In this document: piece after piece, positions 7,810 to 16,219 of the stretch
How positions within the stretch are numbered: the first letter of the stretch is position 1
Layout of the letters: every line of letters begins with the position of its first letter
Source: JABCYV01 sp035512155
GTDB lineage: Bacteria > Acidobacteriota > Terriglobia > Terriglobales > Acidobacteriaceae
Direction of reading: 5' to 3'
NCBI GenBank assembly: GCA_035512155.1
Contig: DATKEN010000159.1
Span: forward strand, 10,891-74,890
Length of the DNA: 64,000 bases
The notes under the pieces: model-generated
What the model was told of the DNA's origin: nothing
Seen by the model: only the letters and a program-made list of their open reading frames with translations
Databases searched by the model: none
Translations under genes and position numbers: made by a program

Positions 7810-9456
7810 ATGTCATCTTCTGCCACCGCTCCAACGCCCCGGGCACGAATCCAATCGGATTCGATCCGGCTTCCGGTTTTCCTGGTTGCATGCGGGTTGG
7901 TGCCACGTTTGATTCTCGCCCGGGAGACATTTTTGAATCCCGACGAAGCTTTGCATTATTTGCTGTCGGATCAACCTTCGCTGCGGTTGGCTTATGAAGC
8001 CAGTCTCACCACAGCGCATCCCCCGCTGCTGATCCTGGTTCTGCACTACTGGCGTTTATTGGGACATTCCGAATTCGCATTACGCAGTCTAGCTCTGCTG
8101 ACCGGGACCGTCTTTTGCTGGATTATGTTTCTTTGGTTGAAAAGAGTGACAGACAGAGCCACCGCATTGATCGGTCTGACCCTGCTTTTGTTCGCGCCTT
8201 CATTGATCATGCTCTCGGCGGAAGTCCGCCAATATTCGCTGCTTCTGTTCTTCAGCTCGGCCAGTCTTTACCTTCTCGAGCTCGCACTCGATGCGGGTTC
8301 GCCATGGATGATGCTGCTCTCAGCGTTCGCACTCTATCTCGCACTGCTGAGTCACTATTCGTCGTTGATGTTTGCCCTCGCGCTGGGAATTTACGCATTG
8401 GTCCGATTGCTCACAAGAAAACGTCAAACTCTGTTGATTGCCACTTGGATCGTGGGCCAGACCGGCGCCCTCGCACTCTGTGCGCTTCTAGTTAAGAGCC
8501 ATGTTTCTGTACTCAGGCAGAAAGGATTGCCGCAGAATATCGCCGACACCTGGCTCAGGGTGTCGATTTTTCACCGCGGAGAGGACCACCTTGCCAGTTT
8601 CATTTTGACCAGAAGCACGCGCTTATTCCGATATCTCTTCAGTCAAGGCACGATTGGCGTGATGGCCTTGCTGCTTTTTATTCTGGCAATTGTGCTTCTA
8701 TTGAGGGAGAAAAGTTCTCCGGGAAACTTCCGCAAGCCAACTCCGCGCCAGCTCGCCCTGCTACTGGTGCTTCCGTTTCTGATTACCTTGGTTGCCGCGC
8801 TCACCGGTATCTATCCATACGGGGGAACACGTCATGATTCCATTCTCTCGATCTTCGCGATATCCGGAGTGAGCATCGGCGCGGCGCGGTTCAAACTTCC
8901 GTGGGATTCGAAGTGGGTGACGCCAGCCGCGCTTGCCGTTGGTCTAGCCATCTGCCATCTCTTCCCCCATCCTGTCCCGCCCTTCATCCCGCGGAAGAAT
9001 CAAAACCGGAAGTTCATGACCGCGGCCATACAATTCATCCGCCAATCCGTTCCCCGGGGATCTATTGTGTACGTCGACGACCCCGGTGGTTTGCTGCTGA
9101 GCTACTACCTCTGCGGGAACGCGATCGTTCCATTCGAAAACCAGCCTCAAGCTTTCATGGAATCCCACTGCGGAACCCATCAAACGGTCACACCTTCCCG
9201 AAGATTGTGGTCCTTTGATCCGGATACATTTCCCGGCACGGTGGAGGAAATGCGACGCCGCCACAGCCTGGATCCTACGCGAGAGATATGGATGTTTCAG
9301 TCAGGCTGGATTGATTGGCACGAAGACCTGTGGATCGCTGAGTTGAGACCGTACGGTTGTTACAATCCACGGAAGTTTGGGTCCAACATTTTGATTTGCA
9401 AAATGGAGCTCGACGCACCAGCCACCTCGTCAGCGCTTGTCTCTTCAGCAAATTAG
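7810..9456 (+). CDS. GT39/ArnT-like membrane glycosyltransferase
   Basis: A 548-residue polytopic membrane protein of the GT-C type (PMT/ArnT/GT39-like), which transfers sugars from lipid-phosphate donors on the outer face of the inner membrane. After a short lead the first periplasmic loop holds NPDEALHY with the conserved acidic pair expected at the active site, followed by TAHPPLL, as in this superfamily. About ten hydrophobic segments extend to residue 390. The last 150 residues form a soluble domain including an IVYVDDPGGLL strand and several Cys and Trp. Donor and acceptor cannot be told. It is divergent from the sulfatase-fold gene and ends three bases before the convergent receptor gene. 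Confidence 0.8.
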   Translation: MSSSATAPTPRARIQSDSIRLPVFLVACGLVPRLILARETFLNPDEALHYLLSDQPSLRLAYEASLTTAHPPLLILVLHYWRLLGHSEFALRSLALLTGTVFCWIMFLWLKRVTDRATALIGLTLLLFAPSLIMLSAEVRQYSLLLFFSSASLYLLELALDAGSPWMMLLSAFALYLALLSHYSSLMFALALGIYALVRLLTRKRQTLLIATWIVGQTGALALCALLVKSHVSVLRQKGLPQNIADTWLRVSIFHRGEDHLASFILTRSTRLFRYLFSQGTIGVMALLLFILAIVLLLREKSSPGNFRKPTPRQLALLLVLPFLITLVAALTGIYPYGGTRHDSILSIFAISGVSIGAARFKLPWDSKWVTPAALAVGLAICHLFPHPVPPFIPRKNQNRKFMTAAIQFIRQSVPRGSIVYVDDPGGLLLSYYLCGNAIVPFENQPQAFMESHCGTHQTVTPSRRLWSFDPDTFPGTVEEMRRRHSLDPTREIWMFQSGWIDWHEDLWIAELRPYGCYNPRKFGSNILICKMELDAPATSSALVSSAN

Positions 9457-9459
9457 ACC

Positions 9460-12400
9460 CTAGAACGACAGCTTCGCCCCCAGTTGAAACGCTCGCGGTC
9501 CTCCTGAGCCAAACACTCCGCCGGCGGTGGAAACCGGTTTTCCGAACGTAGAGGAGAAATTGGGATTGGTGCGGTCCGGCACTAGAACATTGAAAAAACC
9601 GGAGTAGTCCGCGTTGTTCACGCCCAGGATGTTGGTCTTATTGAACAAATTGAAGGCCTCCGCCAAGGCTTGCAGAGTGAAGCGCTCCCCCAAGTGAAAA
9701 TCCTTGGAGAGACGCAAATCGAATGAATTGAAAGCGTCGCTGAAACGCGCATTGGGAGAGACCAAGGGCAAGAGCGTTCCGTTTTCTCCTCCATCCGCAT
9801 TGATATCGGCGATCGCGGCATTCAACTCGGATGCACTGTGAAACTCGCGACCACCGGCGTTACGCGCGAACTGCGGAACGCGAGTGTTTCCGTTTTGAGT
9901 CGTATACAGAATGTCCATGGGCACTCCGGAACCATAGGTCCAAATCGGTGAGAGACGGAAGCCAACTGGCAGATCAACAACTCCTTGAAGCACTAGCCGC
10001 TGTCGCTGATCATTGGGCGTGGGACCATATTCCCGGCGTAGATTGGTGGGCTGCACCGGCGGATAACCGAACGGAACCTGGTCGTAATTGGCATAGTTCA
10101 GTGCCTTGGAGAGCGTGTATGCGCCATGCAGTTGGAAGCGCTGTGCGAAGCGATGGTCCACGGTGAGCCAGAGCGCGTCGTAGTGCGTGTTGGCGCTGGA
10201 TTGCAGTGCCGTCACCGTCTCGGGTCCACCCGAGACAGGATTGAACACCGAGCCCAGCGGTACTCCGAGGATAAAGTGAGTGCCCAGGTTGTGAATGCCG
10301 TCAGCCTTCACCACCCAGTTCTTGGCGAACTCATATTGAATACCTAAGTTGAACTGCTGCACCATCGGATTCCGCATGTTGTTATCGATGATGTTGATGC
10401 CTTCGGAAGCGCCGCCCGCTCCCGGAATGATAGGTCCGCTGAAAGCCGTGTCGGGATAGGTTGGAGTCACGCCAGGAATGAAGTTCCCATTACCATCGAG
10501 GATGTTTGCGCTCCCGAGCGTGACGTTGATGGGGAGGGCCCGGCCGTCCAAGCCCCGCTCCAGCGACTGGAGTTCGAGCGTCACTCGATCGTAGTAAATG
10601 CCGTAGCCACCATGCAGGCTGAACTGGCCATTCCTCGTCGCCCAGTTGAAGCCGACGCGCGGACCGAAGTTGTGGACATCCTTGTGCCGGGTTCCGTGCA
10701 GGAAAGGCAGCAGGATGGGATTGATCTGGCTGTAGTGGCCAACATTATTCACGTCAGTATCAATCTCGTAGCGCAGACCCAGATTAAGGGTTAGTTGAGG
10801 ATGCAAGTGCCAGTCGTCCTGCACATATCCGGCAACGTGATTATTGTCGGCGTTGGGAATGATCAGCGGCGTCGTTGGAATTCCGCTACGAACCGCAACG
10901 GCGAAGAGGAGATCGTTGTCGTTGATCACGCCGTCACCGTTCCGGTCCTGGTTCGCGAAATCCTGAATAAACTCGATCGCGCCGTGCTGGAACACACCCA
11001 AATTGAAGTCGGCGCCAATGCGCTGAAACTGACCCCCAAAGTGGAGGTTGTGCTTGCCACGAGTCCAATCGATGCCGTCATCCCATTGCAAACGCTTTTG
11101 GCGGGTTTGCTGCGGCACCCGGTAAGAGGCGCCGTCGGCTATGCTGGGGAAATCCAGTTCTGGCCCAGGTGCGAATGGGGCCGTGATATTGATGAAATTG
11201 TTGAAGCTGAGACTGGCCCGATTCAGCAAAGCGGGACTTAGCACTCGCGTCCACGAGGTCTGGAAGGTCTGGAAGTTGTTGCGGGCGTCCTGCCGTTGCG
11301 ATGCGGAGCCGATGGGCTGACCTGAGAGGAAGCTGGCGGCACCAGTCGCACTTTGACGCTCAATTGAGTAGTGCGCCGTGAGCATGTCTTTACCCGAGGC
11401 TTGCCAGTCTCCCCGAATGGTTCCCATGGGATCAGTCGAGGGTTCCGAGGCAAAACTGTTGGTGATGGTTTGCTTCACCGGGTCGCGAGTTCCCACCAGC
11501 ACGCCGCCCAGTTCGTCGCGATACTCGAAGGCGCCGAACCACCATGCCTTGTCTCTAACCAGCGGGCCGCCCAGCGTACCGGCATATTGTTGCCTGCTAA
11601 ATGGAGGCGTCTCGCCGCCGGCGGAAGAGGGGTTGAAGGTCGCCGGCACAGCCTGCAGGCTCTTATCGCGCTCGTAGATCGATGCCGAGCCGTGCAGCGT
11701 GTTCGTCCCCGCCTTGGTGACCACGTTCACTACCGCTGAGCCCGAGCGCCCTGATTCCGCAGAAAAGCGGTTCGTTGCCACCTGGAATTCCTGCACCGCG
11801 TCTTCGGGCACGTTGAGCAACATGCCGCCAACCACGTCATCGTTGTCGTCCATGCCATCGATGGTGACGTTCCCGCCTCGACCCAATTGCCCGGCCGAGG
11901 AAATCACAACCGTGTTCGCTTTGGTGGGGTCAAAATTCGGTGCGATGGTATTGCCTGGCGTCAGGAGTGCCAATTCCAGGAAGTTGCGGCCGTTGAGGGG
12001 CAGGTTCTCGATCTGGTGCGCGTTAATGACGCCATCCACCACCGAAGACACGGTGTTGACCAGTGGCACGTTATCAGTGTCGTCGATAAGGATGGTGGTC
12101 TTCCCTCCTTCAACGGTAAGACGGATTTTCAGATTCGCTTGCTGTCCCACCTGCAGTCGCGCAGTGGTCACGGAGGGGAGAAAACCCGTTGCTTCCACCC
12201 GCACTTCGTAAACGCCCGGAGTCAGATCGTTAAGAATAAAGAGACCGGCGCTGCCGGTGATGGTCGTTCGCTGAGCTCCAGTGGCGGCGTTACGGGCGCT
12301 AACTTGGGCGTTCGCTACCACTGCTCCTTGAGGATCCGTGACATCGCCATTCAGGATCGCAGTGCCCAGTTCCTGCGCGTGCGCACCGCCCAAAATCAGC

Positions 12401-12462
12401 ACCAAGCTCGAAAGCGTCAGGGTTATGATTCGCACCACGGGAGAGATCGGCCACACGCGCAA
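9460..12462 (-). CDS. Oar-like TonB-dependent outer-membrane receptor
   Basis: A 1000-residue outer-membrane protein. It starts with a signal peptide (cleavage probably after GGAHA) and a carboxypeptidase regulatory-like domain at about 35-115 (ILNGDVTDPQGAVV to YEVRVEATGFLPS). A plug region follows, with the LPLNGRNFLELALLTPG motif that marks Oar-type receptors, and then a long beta-barrel ending in the aromatic FQLGAKLSF. Members take up large substrates or fulfil envelope roles in Acidobacteria, Bacteroidota and Myxococcota; the ligand is unknown here. It begins 51 bases after the small secreted cysteine protein and is probably in the same transcript, under the leader region at 12957-13195. 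It is large but intact. Confidence 0.92.
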   Translation of the reverse strand: MRVWPISPVVRIITLTLSSLVLILGGAHAQELGTAILNGDVTDPQGAVVANAQVSARNAATGAQRTTITGSAGLFILNDLTPGVYEVRVEATGFLPSVTTARLQVGQQANLKIRLTVEGGKTTILIDDTDNVPLVNTVSSVVDGVINAHQIENLPLNGRNFLELALLTPGNTIAPNFDPTKANTVVISSAGQLGRGGNVTIDGMDDNDDVVGGMLLNVPEDAVQEFQVATNRFSAESGRSGSAVVNVVTKAGTNTLHGSASIYERDKSLQAVPATFNPSSAGGETPPFSRQQYAGTLGGPLVRDKAWWFGAFEYRDELGGVLVGTRDPVKQTITNSFASEPSTDPMGTIRGDWQASGKDMLTAHYSIERQSATGAASFLSGQPIGSASQRQDARNNFQTFQTSWTRVLSPALLNRASLSFNNFINITAPFAPGPELDFPSIADGASYRVPQQTRQKRLQWDDGIDWTRGKHNLHFGGQFQRIGADFNLGVFQHGAIEFIQDFANQDRNGDGVINDNDLLFAVAVRSGIPTTPLIIPNADNNHVAGYVQDDWHLHPQLTLNLGLRYEIDTDVNNVGHYSQINPILLPFLHGTRHKDVHNFGPRVGFNWATRNGQFSLHGGYGIYYDRVTLELQSLERGLDGRALPINVTLGSANILDGNGNFIPGVTPTYPDTAFSGPIIPGAGGASEGINIIDNNMRNPMVQQFNLGIQYEFAKNWVVKADGIHNLGTHFILGVPLGSVFNPVSGGPETVTALQSSANTHYDALWLTVDHRFAQRFQLHGAYTLSKALNYANYDQVPFGYPPVQPTNLRREYGPTPNDQRQRLVLQGVVDLPVGFRLSPIWTYGSGVPMDILYTTQNGNTRVPQFARNAGGREFHSASELNAAIADINADGGENGTLLPLVSPNARFSDAFNSFDLRLSKDFHLGERFTLQALAEAFNLFNKTNILGVNNADYSGFFNVLVPDRTNPNFSSTFGKPVSTAGGVFGSGGPRAFQLGAKLSF

Positions 12463-12513
12463 GGGTGGGCTCCTTTGAACTGGGATTGAATTTCGGAGCT
12501 GCGTTCTTTGAAT

Positions 12514-12900
12514 CTATTTCTCAGCGGGCGAAGCTTCAATCTTCTCAATGACCAGCGCACTTGATCCGCCTCGTTGGAAAACCCGGCCACTGGCCGTCAC
12601 CTTCTGCCCCGCAAAAGGCAACAGTTTGTCGTTCTGGCCGCTGGAGGGCGTTGTGTCGGCGATGGGCCAGTAAATATCGCCATTTTCTGCCAGAATCACC
12701 AGCGGTGAACCCGCTTTGGCGCAAGCTCGGGCGCACTCCGCACTGATTGGCTTATCGAGACCCTTGGTGAAGGCGCAGGCCGAATCGAGTACATAGCCCT
12801 TCACCGTGACGGGCTTGCCTGTCGAGGCGGCTAGGACCACAGCCGTCAACGCCAATACCGAGGCGACGATCAACTTCGCGAATTTGCCACTCAACTTCAT
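12514..12900 (-). CDS. small secreted cysteine-containing protein of unknown function
   Basis: A 128-residue exported protein. The first 25 residues are a clear signal peptide (basic start, then LIVASVLALTAVVLAAS). The mature part opens with VTVKGYVLDSACAFTKGL and continues with SAECARACAKAGSPLVIL and an aspartate-rich middle. It ends in a beta-strand-rich segment (GQKVTASGRVF). Three mature cysteines, two of them in the CARAC arrangement, could bind a metal or form a disulfide; no function is proven. The gene sits directly upstream of the Oar-like receptor on the same strand, 51 bases apart. A leader with a terminator-like hairpin lies ahead of it, so the two may be expressed together. Confidence 0.75.
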   Translation of the reverse strand: MKLSGKFAKLIVASVLALTAVVLAASTGKPVTVKGYVLDSACAFTKGLDKPISAECARACAKAGSPLVILAENGDIYWPIADTTPSSGQNDKLLPFAGQKVTASGRVFQRGGSSALVIEKIEASPAEK

Positions 12901-12956
12901 TTGGCATCTCCCAACAAAAAAATAGAAATTAGTTGCCTGAGCCAGACTGCTTAGAT

Positions 12957-12990
12957 TGAAAAATCGAGGTAGGTCGCCAAACCTACCTCG
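12957..12990 (-). terminator. rho-independent terminator-like hairpin (possible attenuator)
   Basis: CGAGGTAGGT at 12965-12974 pairs perfectly with 12981-12990 around a six-base loop. Read on the minus strand, the hairpin is followed at once by a run of five T, the layout of an intrinsic terminator. It lies between the putative leader ORF and the start codon at 12900, upstream rather than downstream of the structural genes. That placement fits either an attenuator or the end of a small transcript. The mirror orientation has no T-run. Confidence 0.7.
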
Positions 12991-13006
12991 GTGTGGGGTG
13001 TACGCC

Positions 13007-13111
13007 TCAAATCTGCAGCCGGGAGCCGAGAATGAGGAAGCGAAAGTTGACCCACGGTAGTCGCGCGGACGAAGAGGTGCAATAGTGAAAAAATACTAGA
13101 AGCAATCTCAT
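13007..13111 (-). CDS. possible 34-residue leader peptide
   Basis: A short reading frame begins with ATG at 13111 and stops 17 bases before the terminator-like hairpin. The product would start MRLLLVFFHYCTSSSARL and end in FLILGSRLQI; it is basic and hydrophobic, with one Cys, one Trp and a Thr-Ser-Ser-Ser run. No good Shine-Dalgarno sequence precedes it, which is the main weakness. Its position between a promoter-like site and a hairpin is that of a classic leader peptide. It could equally be a chance frame; a longer in-frame version from 13216 would start upstream of the predicted promoter. Confidence 0.35.
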   Translation of the reverse strand: MRLLLVFFHYCTSSSARLPWVNFRFLILGSRLQI

Positions 13112-13167
13112 CACAGGCGGGGCTTGGCTATTTGGGGGAGGGTAGTTGGTGTAAAGGCCTGAGTACA

Positions 13168-13195
13168 ACAGTATCCCAAAGGCTTGGACTGTCAA
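13168..13195 (-). promoter_or_regulatory. sigma70-like promoter for the leader/cysteine-protein/Oar transcript
   Basis: Read on the minus strand, TTGACA (13195-13190) is followed after 16 bases by TACTGT (13173-13168). The -35 box is perfect and the -10 box is weak (3 of 6). A transcript would begin near 13160, giving about 50 bases before the possible leader ORF and about 260 bases before the ATG at 12900. The rest of the 12901-13294 gap holds only the leader ORF and hairpin listed separately, plus unassigned sequence in front of the gene at 13295. Confidence 0.45.
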
Positions 13196-13294
13196 GTGTC
13201 GGAACCCGGTGGTCACGGGTGTCTATTCAATTAGATTATCCTGTGGCTGTCTGATTCAAAGGTGCCGATTACGTTCCATTAGTGCAATAGTGAG

Positions 13295-13819
13295 ATGAGA
13301 AAACTTCTCGTTCTGGTGCTTTCGGGCGCAATCAGCTTGTTCGCTCAGGATGCCTCTCAATCACCCGCCACGCTCAGATGGAAACATGTTTCCTCCCACT
13401 ACATGAGTTTCGATGAGATCAAGCCTGTCCTTGTGAACGAAGGGAAAGAGTCTGTTTTTCTCAGCAGAATCTGGCCACACGGGTCAGCGCAATTGCAGAG
13501 GTTCAGCGTATCAACGGGTGAATGGGAGACTGGCGACTGGGGAATCGGCTGCGGCACGGTCAAAGATCCCACAATCCCGATCGAAATCAAGCCTCAAACC
13601 GAACGAAGCGTCCAGGTCTATTGGCAGCTCTCAACTGATGTCTGGGACAACCCGAAGCACTTCGTGGTTGGCGACTCGCTTGGGAAACGGCAGCGAGAAG
13701 GAAAGTACAGATTTTTCCTTCGCTACTCGTTGAAACCCTTGACACTCGGGTCCAGCCCAGGCCTGATCCATACAGTTTCCTCACCCGAATTTTTCATCGT
13801 GAAAGGGTCCGCTAGATGA
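13295..13819 (+). CDS. secreted protein of unknown function
   Basis: A 174-residue protein with a short N-terminal signal peptide (MRKLLVLVLSGAISLFAQ, with probable cleavage after the FAQ region). The mature part is rich in aromatic residues and alternating hydrophobic positions, for example YMSFDEIKPVLVNEGKES and VQVYWQLSTDVW. This suggests a beta-sandwich fold, but no family was recognised. The ATG at 13295 lies shortly downstream of a GTGAG stretch. It is divergent from the leader region and convergent with the CRTAC1 gene. No function is proposed. Confidence 0.6.
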   Translation: MRKLLVLVLSGAISLFAQDASQSPATLRWKHVSSHYMSFDEIKPVLVNEGKESVFLSRIWPHGSAQLQRFSVSTGEWETGDWGIGCGTVKDPTIPIEIKPQTERSVQVYWQLSTDVWDNPKHFVVGDSLGKRQREGKYRFFLRYSLKPLTLGSSPGLIHTVSSPEFFIVKGSAR

Positions 13820-13889
13820 TAACTGTCGTAAAATTGCCATTCACTAGCAACTACCAAGCATCACAATTATTGAGATGGGCAGATAGCTT

Positions 13890-15593
13890 CTAGAATCTCG
13901 TGAGCGCCTTTATTCCCTTCGCTTCCACGCACTGATAGGCACGACCGGCGGTCAGATCTTTGTATTCTTCGGTCCGGCCGCTGGGCCACACAATCACCAG
14001 ACGATCGATCTTGTCGCGTTTTCCCAGCCCAAATGTAACCGGCAACTCGGATTGCGAGAGATAGCTCGATCCGCCCTTGACAAGGCGCGATTGACTGCTG
14101 CCACCATGAAAAATCCGCACGCTTGCGCCGATCGCGTCGCGATTTGATTTCGTGCCCACCAGCCGGATGCGAATACTTCGGTTTCCCGCAAGTTGGTCGT
14201 TGCGGTAGAGATAGGCGGGGCCATGGTTGCAAGTTATCAGCAGGTCGAGATCGCCGTCGCGATCGAAATCGCCATATGCCAGCCCGCGCCCAACCTTTGG
14301 TTGAGCGAATCCGCCGCCCAGTTCAGAAGCCACATCACGAAACGTTCCCTTTCCATTATTCAGGAACAACTGCGGCGGCTGTGCGTAACCCACATTACGG
14401 ACGTTGCGCACCGTATCGTCGATGTGTCCGTTGACGACTGCCAGATCGAGAGAACCATCCAAATCGGCATCGAGTAAGAGACAGCCGAATCCCAACTTAT
14501 CCTTGGATGCGAGTCCGACGCCGCTTTGCATCGCCACGTCGGAGTAGTTTCCGCTGCTTGATGCTTGGAACAGCCCGATCATCTCGTTGTCGAAGTTCGT
14601 AATGGCCACGCCCGGTATCCCGGAGTTGTCAAAATCGCCTACATCCACGCCCATGCCGGCGCGCGCCTTTCCTTCCGCACTGAAAGCGATGCCAGCATCC
14701 ACCGCCACATCTTTGAAGGTGCCATTGCGCTGGTTGCGATAAAGCTTATTGGGCTGGGTATCATTGGCTACCAGCAGATCTGGCCAACCATTCTGGTCGT
14801 AGTCGAGCATGGCGACGCCTAGCGATTTGGAGCTGCTGTCGAAAATTCCGCTGGTTGCCGTCGCGTCTTCGAATGTTCCGTCGCCGCGGTTGCGAAAGAG
14901 CCAGCAAGTCTCTCCCCGGTAAGCTTCGGGCGTGCAGTACGATTTTCGCTTTCCATCGAGACTGCAGAAAACGTCGTGCTCAAGGGACCACTTCACATAG
15001 TTGCAAACAAATAAATCCAGCAGACCGTCGCGGTCGAAATCGAACCACAAAGCGGAAGTGCTGAATGCCAGCCGTCCACCCAAACCGCTGCTCTTAGTCA
15101 CGTCAACGAATGTTCCCTTGCCTGTGTTCTTGAACAGCCGGTTCTGACCGACGCTGGTGATCAGCAGGTCGGGATAGCCATCGTTGTTGTAATCTCCGAC
15201 TGCGACGCCCATTCCATACATCTGCACATCGAGGCCGGCGCTATGGGTCATATCGGAAAATGTGCCGTTGCGATTATTGCGATAAAGCTTGAGCGCGCCT
15301 TGTTCACCCTGGTGTCCCGGCCAATCCATGCCGTTGATTAGGAGAATGTCCTGCCAGCCGTCGGCATCGTAGTCGAGGAAAGCGCATCCCGAACCCAGGG
15401 TCTCGGGGAGAAGTTTGCCGCCGTAAGCGCCGTTGTTGTGCTGAAACTGGATACCTGCAGGAGCTGTGACATCGACCAAACGGAAGCCTGGAGCTGAGGC
15501 TTGGGCCGCGGGAACAGCAAAGGCATTCACTGGACTGAACGCTGAAGCGGAAACAATGCCAGCGAGTCCTTGTAAGAAAGATCGTCGGTTCAC
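13890..15593 (-). CDS. Tat-exported CRTAC1-type FG-GAP/VCBS repeat protein with ASPIC/UnbV domain
   Basis: A 567-residue exported protein. The N-terminus carries a twin-arginine motif (NRRSFLQG) and a hydrophobic stretch ending near FAVPAAQA. The body is a row of FG-GAP/VCBS repeats with Ca-binding-like loops such as DYDADGWQD, DYNNDGYPD, DFDRDGLLD and DFDRDGDLD, predicting a beta-propeller. The last 90 residues form the ASPIC/UnbV domain (IGASVRIF, then a VKGGSSYLSQSE segment, then IVWPSGRTEEY). Such proteins are exported and often implicated in surface or adhesion roles; the exact job is unknown. Its start overlaps the stop of the response-regulator gene by four bases, so expression is coupled to a two-component system. 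Confidence 0.88.
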   Translation of the reverse strand: MNRRSFLQGLAGIVSASAFSPVNAFAVPAAQASAPGFRLVDVTAPAGIQFQHNNGAYGGKLLPETLGSGCAFLDYDADGWQDILLINGMDWPGHQGEQGALKLYRNNRNGTFSDMTHSAGLDVQMYGMGVAVGDYNNDGYPDLLITSVGQNRLFKNTGKGTFVDVTKSSGLGGRLAFSTSALWFDFDRDGLLDLFVCNYVKWSLEHDVFCSLDGKRKSYCTPEAYRGETCWLFRNRGDGTFEDATATSGIFDSSSKSLGVAMLDYDQNGWPDLLVANDTQPNKLYRNQRNGTFKDVAVDAGIAFSAEGKARAGMGVDVGDFDNSGIPGVAITNFDNEMIGLFQASSSGNYSDVAMQSGVGLASKDKLGFGCLLLDADLDGSLDLAVVNGHIDDTVRNVRNVGYAQPPQLFLNNGKGTFRDVASELGGGFAQPKVGRGLAYGDFDRDGDLDLLITCNHGPAYLYRNDQLAGNRSIRIRLVGTKSNRDAIGASVRIFHGGSSQSRLVKGGSSYLSQSELPVTFGLGKRDKIDRLVIVWPSGRTEEYKDLTAGRAYQCVEAKGIKALTRF

Positions 15594-16219
15594 GGCAGAT
15601 TTACCAGGCCGTTGCGGATAGCGTAAACCACTAGTTCAGCGGTTTTGTGGATTCCCAAAGCATCCATGATGTTGGCGCGGTGGACGGAAACGGTGTTCGC
15701 GCTGAGATCGAGCACGCTCGCGATTTCCTTGTTCGATTTGCCATCCACGATCATCTGCAGGATTTCGAGTTCGCGCCGGGTCAGCGCCGCGTTGCGCTCG
15801 CCCTTGAGCGCGGCCGGACGCTCCAATTGTGAATCCAGCACAGTTTCCCCAGCCACTACCCGGCGGATCGCGGCTCCCAGCTCTAGATCCACCGCATTTT
15901 TAAGAATGTACCCGCGAGCGCCAGCGGCTAGCGCCTGGCGCACCAGCGTGTCCTCAGGATGCATGCTCAGCATGAGCACCAGAATCTGCGGATTCTTTTC
16001 CAGGATTTGACGCGTGGCTTGCAAACCGTTCATCCCGGGCATGGCACAGTCCATCACAATCACTTGCGGTTTCAGCTCACTCGCAAGTCGCACTGCCTCC
16101 TCGCCGTCTTTCGCTTCACCGACGACGGCGATGTCCGCCTCGTCTTCCAGAATCTTCCGGAATCCCCGGCGCACCAGACTGTGGTCATCGACCAGTAAGA
16201 CGGAGGTTTTATTCCGCAT
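15590..16219 (-). CDS. NarL/FixJ-family response regulator
   Basis: A 209-residue DNA-binding response regulator. The receiver domain (1-120) has the acidic pocket in LLVDDHSLVRRGF, the phospho-acceptor Asp57 in VIVMDCAMPGMNG, and Lys in GYILKNAVD. The C-terminal LuxR-type helix-turn-helix (about 145-205) reads LTRRELEILQMIVDGKSN and continues to NTVSVHRANIM. The gene overlaps the upstream kinase by 11 bases and the downstream CRTAC1 gene by four bases, so all three are very probably translated as one coupled unit. The kinase is the likely phosphodonor. Target genes beyond its own operon cannot be inferred. Confidence 0.95.
   Translation of the reverse strand: MRNKTSVLLVDDHSLVRRGFRKILEDEADIAVVGEAKDGEEAVRLASELKPQVIVMDCAMPGMNGLQATRQILEKNPQILVLMLSMHPEDTLVRQALAAGARGYILKNAVDLELGAAIRRVVAGETVLDSQLERPAALKGERNAALTRRELEILQMIVDGKSNKEIASVLDLSANTVSVHRANIMDALGIHKTAELVVYAIRNGLVNLP

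Noticed and set aside
13007..13216. A longer 69-residue version of the leader frame, starting at 13216.
   Set aside because: Its start lies upstream of the predicted promoter and the added residues have no signal or conservation evidence. The 13111 start is preferred, and even that is tentative.
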